Part shown: positions 38,801 through 50,800 of the stretch, piece by piece | Layout: each line of letters opens with the position of its first letter | Numbering within the stretch: the first letter of the stretch is position 1 | Assembly: GCF_031753505.1 (NCBI RefSeq) | Contig: NC_089682.1 | Coordinates: 63,126,561-63,190,560, forward strand | Length of the DNA: 64,000 bases | Source: Anomalospiza imberbis | Lineage: Eukaryota; Chordata; Aves; Passeriformes; Viduidae | Reading direction: 5' to 3' | Made by a program: the position numbers and the translations under genes | The notes under the pieces: generated by a model | Told to the model about the DNA's origin: nothing | Seen by the model: the letters and a program-made list of their open reading frames with translations, nothing else | Databases searched by the model: none

Positions 38801-41800
38801 ACTCCTATGACTCGTCCATGTCCAAAACTTTCATCTCACATTCTGTTTGGTCCCTTGTTTGGATGGTGCATCTTTACAAAGCACTACTGCTGTATATCAG
38901 CCTTTACTTCATCAATGCAATCTATGTGAGACTGATTAGAAGGGACATGATAAAACAGCTGCTAAGAGTTTCAAATTTGCCTATTAGAGACAAAAACCCC
39001 ATTTTTTTAGTAATACTTTCAAATTTCCAATTTTTACCAAGCAGTTATCAATTAGATATAAGGTCTTAAAAGATATATCCTTGCTGATAAATTTAGAACA
39101 AAGTGAAATCATTTTGCAACATGATGAGAACTGAGGGAGCCAATTGAGGATCAGTTCCTTAGCAGATAATGTTACTCTGCAGTTGTATTTTTGTTTTGAA
39201 AGTCACGACAGCTAAAGAGGAGAAGCCAAGAAAAATAGCAGAAAATTGCTAATTCTTCAGAATAATGTGGAAATTTGAACTAAAATAATGGAATGGGTGG
39301 ATTTAAAACACATTACTTTTATGAATTTTTGTGCTTCAATATTAGAATACTAAATCTGGAGTATTCTGCACTGCACAGATACCCAGGTAACAGCTGTTCA
39401 AATACAGCGTCATGAGAGGAACAATGACAAGGTGGGGAACCAGCCAAACTAATCCATCTGAATCAGCCTCTCCTAAAACTGTAAACCACAAACCATTAAG
39501 CTATTGTCCCTGCTGCAAACTCTGCTAAAGCAATGTATTAGAAAACACTCTAGAAACTAAGTGTGATTACTTGGACTGGGATAGGCCTTATTATGGAGTG
39601 CCCAAGTAGATGAATAGCAGGACTGAGCATGACTATTCTGGATTTGTACAAGATTTATTATGTGAGTTCTTTAACCTGGTGAAAATTGAGAGGACTTGAT
39701 TCCCTCGGTTTTCTAAGAGCAGCCCTTCTGCCTGTTATCAGTGAATGAAAATTTAATATTTCTGCCTAGATGCCTGGGGTGCAAAGGCAAAAATCCTGGA
39801 TTTCCTATTCCCTGAAGGTTTTATAGTAAATTCAGCATGCAATTTCCAAGAGTTCAAAGCTCAAATACCTTGAACGTCCAATCCACCTTTCTGGAGACCT
39901 AATTGTTGAAACAGAGGAAATAGGGTTCCGAAACAGGAACAAAGTCATTCTTCCTTAAACAGTAAAAGATCATTAAAATAGCAAAAATCTTATACTAGGT
40001 GATCAAACTGGTATTGAAGTTAAATATTACTACCTTAGATTTTACTCAGGACAGAAAGGAACAAGAGAACAGCATCTCAGAAAAATGTAAGTCTCTTGAA
40101 AAAATATTAAATTTAACTTCTTTATATAATAGGAGTACTTTTTAGATAAATACACAATTTCAACAAAACCTTTCATAAATTATGCAACTAAAAACTTTCA
40201 GTATTCATAAACATTTCTTTGATTAGAACTCTGAAGTCAGAATGCAAGACTTCTAGCAGCTTTCTAACTCAACAGCCATCCAAAGGAAGAACTGTTTTTG
40301 TAAATGACATAAAACCAGCTGAGTCCAAAATAATGAAATATAAGGACTTCTTGGAATAAGAAGAGTTTGGGATTCCTTTTTGAAAAGGTGAAATTAAGCT
40401 CTTTTTTTAGTTCTAGTGGAAACAAAAAATCAATTTCCAATTTGTTGACCTGAAACAATTTTTAAGGTTGATATTCAGCTGACATTTGCCTGGGCTGCTG
40501 TTTTGCCTCTTGACAGCTGCAGTTCTGAGTCTCCTCTCTCTCTTTCTCCCCTGCTGGTATCCATAGCCATGAAAAGACGCTTTATCTACAGACTGCAATG
40601 CACTTAATACCATTATATGCTGATGTGTATTATTGCTGAGCTGTGATCATAAACCACAGGAGAGGGAAACCACAGAACACATGTAGGGTGCCATCATGAG
40701 GAAACTCACAGTGTAAGGACCAAGAATTAAAACTTATACAATTACCACTGATGATTCATACATTTCATATCTTAATGTTGGTAGCAAATATATCACTGTA
40801 GCCAGACAAGCTGAAGCACAGTATTATAAAGTTCAATGTCAGCACTGAAAGTATTCAGAACCCTTGAAAGTATTCAGAACTCCATCTTAGAAAAATGTTC
40901 AACACATAACTTTTGCTTCAATTTAAAGCAAAAGTTACCATTCAAATATCAGAATTTTCACCTGGGAAGAAATCACCTATTTACATCAGGTCTGTCACCA
41001 TAACATAGTACACAGCAACACGTCACTACTGCATTTTGCATATACAAATTTCTTCAAACTTTGAAAAGGCAGTTTTCTTTGGTTTTTTTTGTTTTTTTTT
41101 TCTTAATTTTGCTTTTCACTGAGTAAATGCAGACCTTAAAAATGCAACACCTGTTGTTTTTCTGCCTGTTGTTGTGTAATGCTCTCAGAACATATTTACA
41201 CTTCTATAAATTCTGCTATAAATATTTTACCATCTGGCCTATATTTTGTGTTCCTCCCCATCCCTATTAAATGCTTGTTGCAGTTACTTTTATTGTTTTC
41301 TGCACTGGCAGCAAATCACTTGACAAGGCAGCCTTTAACTAATAGCCTAGGCAGAGACTTACTCCATCCTTAGTAAATGTAATCCTTCAGTACAACTTAG
41401 ATCTTTCAATGTCTCCTACATCATCTTAAAAATACCTAAATCAAAACTGTCTCAAACAGTAAAGTACAAATCAATATCTACAGCCAATGAAACAGAGGGA
41501 CATAAGAGTAACTAAAAAAAAAGCTTATAAAGTTGGTCATATAAAACAAATCCAAAATATAGCATTTATTGAAATATAAATCAGAAGATAATTTTTAGAA
41601 TTGTGAGATATCTTTCTAAAGCCTTTATTGAATTTCTGAATACTAAACCTAGAATTAACTACCGATAAATTACATTTATAAAATCAATAATGAAAACTCA
41701 GACAAAAGAAAAGTTAATTAAAAAATGATCAAGAGTAATCAGGAAGGCGTAATGTGCACAATCATGATTTGGAATCACATTTAAGGAATAGGACGATTCA

Positions 41801-44800
41801 ACCAAAATGCATAATTAGAAAGAATCAACATTTTTATAATAATATACAATACAGAAATACAGAAACTGTATTTCAGATGTGATTTGTCTAGAAGCTTGAG
41901 ATACAAAACTGATACTTTATTATTAAGAAGTGATCCAAACACAACTATATTACATACCTGACATTAAAGAAATAAAATGAGACAACTAGCAGCTGTTATC
42001 ACTAATAAAAATTTAACATAATTTACTGCTTATGGACACAGTCAATTATCTACTGTAAAGCTATGCTTTAATAATCTTTCTCTCTCTTACAATAAATAAC
42101 AGTTAAAAATTGTAAATGAGTCCTTCATAATAACTTTCATAAAAATGACTAATCCAAATGTACCATTTTGTCAGTAGTTTGAGAAATGAGAAAGGAAGAG
42201 TACTAGCATGGTAATGCAGCAAATATAATGCAACACATGAGTCAATAGCTGACTGGAATAATATATGGAAATAAAAACTTTTGGGATATGTGTGGTTGAA
42301 AATCATCTGTTACTATTAAAATTAATTTCATCCTGTCACCTCTGCATTATGACTTTGTATGGTAGGTACACTCCACACAGAAGTTCAAACTCTAATCTCA
42401 GATTTCCATTAAAAATAAATCATATAAGTAAGGAAAATTGCATGCAATTTTGTCACAACCAAAAGAAAGTAGAAGTTGCAAACACTCTTGAAGCTTACAG
42501 ACACACTGACTCATCATAAATGTTGTTTTTTTTAATATTAAAGGCTATAATAGTCAGCAAAAAGACAGATGGGACTAAGTTCAACTCCAGTTTTATAAAC
42601 AACATTTGAACATGCATTATCACTTTTTGCCATACATATTTATATTTTTTTCTGCTTTGTACTTTTTTTGTACTTTGTACTTCTGCTTTTTTTTGAAGGA
42701 AAGGATAAAGAAAAAATAAGTATCAGCCAAAAGAAACTGTTTGCATAACAAGAATCTTATTAATACTTTGGAGACATTTATTTGACAGTTTCTTTAGAAA
42801 AAGTAATGCCCTCAAATCTTTCTTCTGAATTTGACTGGCAACATAAATGTTGACAAAAATCTTGGTATCCCATTGGACGAGATGTATTAAATCAAGATCA
42901 AACCAACAGCTTTCTATTTATTGCCTGGAGGTAACAAAGATCTGTCCTTTCTAAAGTAGTCTTCCTCTCTTCCAGGTTCTCACAATTTTCTCTCTATGTA
43001 TCCAACACAGATAAGGAATCTGTTTCCTTAAATATTAATTAATTTAGATAAATTACTTTTATTTGTCTTTGTATTACCTTAAATACACCACTTCTGTCAA
43101 TCAAAGTATATATAGCTTTACCTTAACTAAAAATTAACCTCTTAACTGTCACACTGTGGATAGACACCTTCTCTTATGTCCCCTTGAAAACCTTGAGAAT
43201 GCAGACCTTTTCATTGCTTTCTTCCAAGACTAGACAGCTATGAATTTCTACATTAATTTTATTAGAAATGCTTCACTTATGTCTAGATAGGCATCTCTCT
43301 ACCAGATTAAAGAGTGTGTCTTGACTTAAATGTAAAATTTAATCTGGGTAAAAAAAGTCTTCTTTCCCCACAGCTCACCATAAACACTAATGACTAAGAT
43401 GTAATTCACTTCCCTGTGTGAAGTAACTAACAATATTATCACATTATTCCTTGATCTTTAGATTTTTATATGCCTTTTCACACATCTAAAATTCTTTTGG
43501 ACCTGTGTTTGTAAAGGTCTACTGTAGTGGAATTTAGATAATATACTGTGTCACTGAGTAAAAAATGACTCTTTAAAATTACCTGTATAGCAAGTGCTCG
43601 AGCTACAAGACTTCTAAGATATTGCAAAGGATCTTCTGGACCTTCCCACTTGCTTTGCCATGTGACAGGACACTGAAATAAAAATATATATATTGAAAGA
43701 ATCAATTCCATTGTCATTTCATTTTAAGTTGGCAACTTGAATAAAAATAAATAACCTGGAGATCAAATATATCTACAATAAAAAAAAGGCAACACCAGCA
43801 ATATAATGATCAAGAACATACAACCATAAACAGAAAGGTTGCATTACTGCTAATTCTTTGTGTGGCCCAGCCACAGTGTTGATAGAGAATTTGCAAGAAC
43901 CTCTGCTATTGAATAAGGAAACATCAGTTGGTTCCACAAATATTTCCAAAAGGCCTAAGAGCATTATGTCTTGGAAAGTCACAATGTCATCTTTCAACTG
44001 CAGCCAGTTTCCCATTCCTTTGCTGCAGCCTCCGCAAACTTCAAACGCAGTTGTGTGGCTCTGTGGTAGAGAGAATCTGATACAATTCCTCTGCATTATT
44101 ATTTCTCATCACCTTAGAGCTTTTGTAGAGCAGCACTGAGAAAAAAAGTCCTGCAAGACTTCCCCATATAAATTTCTCATTGACTTCAAAAAGAAAGGCT
44201 TAAAAGGGCATCTCTTAAACTTCCTCTTTAATAAGGATAGAAACACTAATTTTACCTACTCCACAAGAATCTAAAGCACACTGAAAGTGATTGCAAAATT
44301 CTCCTACTTATGAGAAAGAGAATTAATGTAAAGCAGTACCTGTGGAATATTGCACACTGCTGAAGATGCTAAGCAGAATCAACAGTTTATACTGTTTAAT
44401 ATTTACAGCTGCATTTTCCAGGAAGTTCCCATTCTAATAGCATATGTACTGAACAGGTATTCAAAATCTGATCCTGGAAGTTTGCAAAAAAAGGTATTTT
44501 TCAAAGTAAATACTCTGTGTTTACCTTTTATAGATAAAAACCAAAACTCGCCTAGATTCAAGGATACTAATTAAAATTAATTCAATAAACTAGAATACAT
44601 ACAAAACAATTAATAAAGGACAGTTAACTGCATGGGGATTTTCTTAATTAGGATTTTTTGAAAAATATTTTTTATTTGAGATCTTGCATTTTTGCAGCCT
44701 CTTCTACTAGATATGCATTTAGAGATAGCTCATCAATCTATCACTTACAAGGCATTTGCCTAATGTTGTTAATATATCACTCTAAATTACATTAAGTCTA

Positions 44801-47800
44801 AAGAAATTGCTTAGCTAATTGTTATGTAAGTGTATCTCAGATGTGCTTATGTTCTTTTTGGCTGGGGTGGAGTTAATTTTCTTCACAGTGGCTAGTATGG
44901 GCCTAACATATCAATTTTACACAAATACTGCACATTGATGAAACCTTTATAAGTCATACATTTATTGAATTTTGCATTTCTATTATTAATCCAGAGGTTT
45001 CTTCAGGCACTACAATTTTAAAAGAGCTACAACCTAGTGGGTTAAAAATACAGCTTTTGAAAAATAATCCTTTGCTACATAAAACATGAAAACACTAAAC
45101 AAGAAGAATGTATAGAAAACACATGAAAAAACATTTTAGGATGACAAATCGAGTGAGGTTTAGCTGCCAAGCCAAGAATGTGGCATTAGCCTCTCTGGAA
45201 GGCTGCTGGGAAAATTGCTATATGGTCACAATCCAATGAAGTGATCCATGTCAAGGAAAGTGGGTAAGTTAGCAGCTGAAATGACAGAAGCACTGGTCAA
45301 TACATCAGGAAGCGATGAACTGATGCTTGTGAGAGGTTAAAATGCAGAATTTTTAAGAAACTTTTTGAGGCAGTGATCAGCTTCACAGCTCCTGCCAGTT
45401 CCAATAGAAGCATACAGCTAAATCACACAAGAAAGCTATGCTCTCTTGCTCAGTAACAAGAAATATAACTGTAAGAACTAAAGAATGGCCATTACATGTA
45501 TCACTTCTATTCACTTTAACTTGGAGTTAGTGCCAGTTTCTACCACGTAGTCATAGCATTTTTAAATGGCAATGAGATTGCTAACAAGAAAACTTAATTT
45601 ATTCTAACTGTACAGCAATTTTGCTAAAAAATGCTGTCTTGTGAATCTGAAAAGACAACAAATTTCATTATTGTTTTGATTAGAATTTGATTTATCAATA
45701 AAGGCATACCAGTCTTTTCAACAGTACTTGTTTGTCACATGAAGATAAACAGGATGTTAGTAGGAATTATTGTTCATTGCAGAAGCAATCTCAATATCTA
45801 TGCATTAGCATCGACAGAATTTATCAGTTGCTGGAGGCAAAGCAAAACAAGTTTCATGTCACATCAATGTCTGACTATCTTTTAACTCAATTATCTAGAT
45901 ATTCATGATCGAGCATGTAAATTTGCTGTCACTAATTGTACTAGTTTATAAACATGCTGAGTTTGATGCCAAAAAACATGGAAAACGTACATATAATTCT
46001 GACTGATATTTTGTATATCAAGAATATAGGGTGAGATGATAGGCTGGTATGATAGGCACAGCTTTTCTGATGAAGTATGGCAATTCTCCATACTGAATAA
46101 ATGCAAAGAGAACTGTCATTATAATTTAAATTTTAAGAAAATATAAAAATTTAGTAAGGGGACAGATTTATATATTCTACTGGCTAATATATTTAACTTA
46201 TCTAGCATGAATTGGTATTTGAGATTGAAATAGTATTCCACAACTTCTAAACTTATTGGATTTGTCTTTAAGAGAAAGCTAGATAAGAGAGTAATATATT
46301 CAGAAGATGCTGCAAGTATTTCTGAAAAATCTTACAGAAAAATACTGGTTTTATTTTATAGTTTCTATCTTTAAAATAACTCCATTTTAGAGTCTTTATT
46401 AAAAAAAAAAAAAATTAGAACATGAAAATGAGTGTTAGTTCAGTTTCCTTGGGTTTTTTCAATGCTTATTATAATGTATATTCATTACAAAATTACTTAC
46501 CTTCTGGTTTAACAGAGCACTTGCTAGCCTTTGTACTTCAGAACTCAGTAGTGAGGTGCCTCTGATGACTTTACTTAAAGAAGCAAGTGACTGATGGACG
46601 CTCTGCACAAGGCGAATGGCATTGAATTGTTCCAGAGTAATGAATGATAAGATTGGAGATCCTTGTTGCTCTGCAGGCGGAGACACCTTCTGATGGATCA
46701 GGTTAGAATTCTAAGAAAGAACGTGTGATATCCAGTTAATAAACTCAGGGAAACGATGCTGTTGTACAACATATAATTTGTTTAATTCATGATACTTCAT
46801 ATGACCTTGTTAGCTTTGAAGGAGTAATGATATCATCCCTTTTCTTACACTGAATTTAAAGTATAGTGATACTTCCAGTACTGTCTGTGACATGTTCAAT
46901 AAAGGCACCACTCTTCTGAAACAAGTCTGTCTACCCAGTTACTTCAAAAGTACTTGAATTGCTGAAAAATCTTCACTTAGCTGAATCCCTGCTTTTAGTA
47001 TTAGTGTTAATTTGTTAATATAAAAAGCAGTGGTGTACTCAGCACAACAAGATATTACTGGGTACTGTAAACTGTGCTACCAGTTCTTGCTTTGTGAGAC
47101 TAGTTTAACATAGAATTGAATTAAATACTATAAATACAAAATAAATATCATTTTATATGTAAATCTTGAGTAACTCGGACTCAGAGAAGTACTGCTGCTC
47201 TTATCTTGCCATTTTTACTACTTACTTCCTTGTCATTAAAGCCACTGAAAATCCAAATTTATTTAATAATTTTAAGAGATGGTGCAATTTTGCAAATCTT
47301 AATTCATATGCAACTTACTGCATTAATATATTTTTGCATGTATTTGGAAACTGCCAACCTGAAATGTGGCAAGATGCTGCAATGAATTCCAGTTATAAAA
47401 TTAAAAACTTCTTGGAAAACTCTATAAGGCACAAATGCAAAAAGTAAACCCTAACCTATGGGAAAAAAAGTTTTTTTATTTCAATTTCTAGTAATTTAGT
47501 AAAGATAAAGTTAGATTTTACTTTCTCTGAGATATGTAGTCTTAACAAGTTTTGATTATTTTTCAGGTTAAATAAATTTATAAATTGTCACATGGCATCT
47601 CGCTTTCCAGAACACACAGGATATTTACCTCTATAATCTTTCCCAGGCACTATGTATTTGTCAGAACTTTTACATTTTTAATTTCAAGCTCATACTCCAC
47701 TCAGCTACCAAGCTAAAACATGAGAGAAGCTAAATGAATGAGCAATACTTTGGCTTATGACTCACCAACAGAAAAATTCAGGATAAAGTCTTCCAACATT

Positions 47801-50800
47801 GTTAAAAAGTTATACAACAAAGTTACTGATCAAAGTAACTTTGATCAGTACTGATGACAAAGTATACAGTATGTACAACTCTTATGCTTTGCATTTTTAT
47901 TTTGCATGCATTCAAAAATCACAGTACCAGTTTCACATCAGTTTTTCTGAGACCATAATTTGCTGAGTATATGTAAATTGTAATACAAAACTAGCATAAG
48001 CTAGCTGATAATTTCTTATTTTGGTGTTTAATTGCACAAAATAAAGAAAAACCCAAGACATTCCACCTTGGAGGCTTTGCTCAATCCAAATTTGACACTC
48101 TCATAATTCACAAAAGCTTATTGAAAGAGAAGTCCTCCAAGTTCCTCAATATTGTCCTTTACGTAAGAGTCTCCTATGAATTTCAGATTCATTTCACCAC
48201 TCTTTCTAATGCTGCCTTCTGAGAATTTGTTGAAACAACCCATCTGTCATTTCCATAGGAAAATTAAACATGAATACCAATATCAGCTTATACATTTAAT
48301 GTCCTATTACATTCTCTTAAAATCCATTATGTATATAACTCACATCATCTTTTAAAATACGTGTATGCTCATGACCTGCTTGGGAATTAAGATGAAGAGC
48401 TGCTGAAGTACTGAGTGTTTTTCCTAATCATAAGAAACTGAAGGTATATTCTAATATTTAATATTAAATACTGTATTTTGCTACCAATATTATACAGGTG
48501 TATTTTCAGACTTTGATAATTTTCCCTTTCAGTTCTGTATGTGTTGCTATCTTAGTATAATATAAGACTTTATAAAGGCTCACCTGAACTGTCCCAGAGC
48601 TTTACTTTGTTACCTTCTTAACTCAAGCTTTTGCAAACTCCAGTATGTTCTGAAAACTGTGTCCTCAGAAATGTAAAAAATACAATGAAAATAAACTCAT
48701 ATACCTTTACTAGTTCTGCATTTGATTCAAAATGCAATTTTGGTGGTGGTGGTGGTGATGTGTTTTAGAAATCTCTATTGCCCTTTTGATGTACCTATTT
48801 TGCTTCCTCCTTTGAGTCTCTCTGCCTATTTTTTAGTGTCTCTCACTTTTTTTCACATGCTTTTCATTGCTGAAAATAAAATAAAGGATGACCCTATATT
48901 TCTGTTTCACTGATTTTCCTTCATGGAAAAGACTCTGTTGTTTTTTTAAAGCTGAGGCCACTAATGAGGTACCAGGCACATGGTGTGATTCTTGGGGCTG
49001 TTCTCTACAGCGCCAGGAGTTGGATTTCAATGATCCTTGTGGTTCCATATCAGTTCAGGATATTCTATGATTCTATAACGGTTTAGATAAAAGAGCTACA
49101 AGTCATTAATTTTTAAAACTACTTCTACAATTTTCTTGCAACATTATGCAACTTTATGAAAATAACTAGTTACAATTTACAAACATGACAAAAGATACAG
49201 AACACATAATATACAACCATACATTCAGTTAAAAACTTTGAAGGAGTTGCTGCTGAAATTTTTGTGGGTGGTGTTCTAACTTTCACAGAGCTGATATAGG
49301 GGTTTTCTGAAACAAGGCAGAAAATGCAACCACCTTACAATAAAAATATAGCACTGATTCCTCTCTCTCTCCCCATGTCCATTTGGACATAATGGAACAC
49401 TTATGCACTCCCCCTGTGTCCTCATACATCTCTGACAACCATTGTATGATGGGTGGTTCCCGAGTTCCACAGGACAGTGACATCCAGCTGACCCACTTAT
49501 GTGACAATGAATGCTTGCACAGGTCCTAAGCCACAGTCTGTCAGGGAAGAAAGCTGTGGGGGAAGAGAATGGACACCAGGACAGACACTGGTTGAATTCT
49601 CTCTGATTCAAGGCCCAGACCTTACCAACAATTTGTAGTGCACCACCCTTCCACATTAAGGAAGGGTTTTTAAAATTTGTGTAACATTTCACAACTTACT
49701 CAGTGAAGTCTTTATTATATAGATCAACAAGTCCTTCATGTAAGCTAATACTGAGCATGTGAGTAGGTGTTTTTTTCTAACTAAATGGCAGGTTCATGAG
49801 AGTTTAATTCATTTGATAAGTGTCAAGCTGTTATTAAATCATGCTGCAAAACACTGTAAAAGCAGTTTTAGGACAGTATTCATTTCAAGGATGTTTTCAA
49901 TGGCAAGAATTAACATGTATGTTTTCAAATGAGGCTAATATAGGTGAAAATGTCAAGATCTTCTGTATTAGTTCAGAATGGCTTTGCTTGTGTAATTTCA
50001 ACACAGATGCACACTGATTTGAAGCACATTTTAAGTATCTATTTCATTTAAAGTAAAATTAAATTAAAAATTTCAGAGTCTGAATTCTGGCTAGACTAAT
50101 AATCAGTGGAAGAAGGAGAAGCAACTGCCATGATTCTATTATAGAGAGATAAAGGATAATAAACCTCCCAGTACAACAATTTCAGGATATCTGAATAATT
50201 GGTAGCAACAATTAACAGGGTTTTGCATCATGGTCTGAGAGAAAAAATGAAGCCCTGTGAACTACCAGAAATATTTCTGAAAAAGTAACAAGTCAGTCCT
50301 TGCTACTGTATTAAAGTATTCTAATTATTTCCCATTTTGAAATGTCTAAACTGAAAAAACCCAAAAATTTCCAAAGCATATCTGCCATTTTTGCTGTTTG
50401 GCCACAAAGAATGTGATAGGCTCTGAAAACTCAACAAAAATTACTCCTATTCACAGAACCACAAAAGAGCTGAGGTTGGGAGGAACCTCTGGAGATTGCC
50501 AGGCGCTACAGCAGGTTGCCCAGACCTGTATCCAGTGTCCATCCAAGAATATGACCCCTTGGAGCTTTTCCACAGACTCCAGCCAACTGCCAGGGGTAGT
50601 GCGGAGCATGTGAAGCTCCAAGGGGTTACAGTCTGAGGACCAGACCAGCCTCAGCTGTTTGTCCACAATGTGCCACAGCTGAGCCCCTGGAAGGCAGCAA
50701 AACTCCCCAAACAACAGATGAGGTCAGAAAACAGGAACATCTTTCTCCCAGCTGCAGAGAATTGTTCATTACTTTTCTTTACCACTTCCTCCTGGTGCTT

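Larger units (their letters stand above)
28291..43582 (-). other. DYNC2H1: DYNC2H1 longest intron (15.3 kb)
   Basis: It contains an interrupted poly-A (28307-28336), CR1 pieces at 29458-29567, 36186-37335 and 38652-38710, a CCTTC microsatellite, small tandem duplications and the exon-like segment at 33894-33993. Nothing else was recognised. Reading frames up to 99 codons have no family signature. Confidence 0.88.

Noticed and set aside
43855..44135. Overlapping 93- and 107-codon frames next to a DYNC2H1 exon
   Set aside because: They lie just inside the intron beyond the acceptor side of the 43583-43672 exon and have no similarity to DYNC2H1 or any family I know.
49276..49692. 138-codon minus-strand frame, Cys- and Trp-rich
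   Set aside because: No recognisable family, no splice context and no ATG context of note. It lies on the sense strand of a DYNC2H1 intron. I cannot exclude an old retroelement, but there is no support for a gene.
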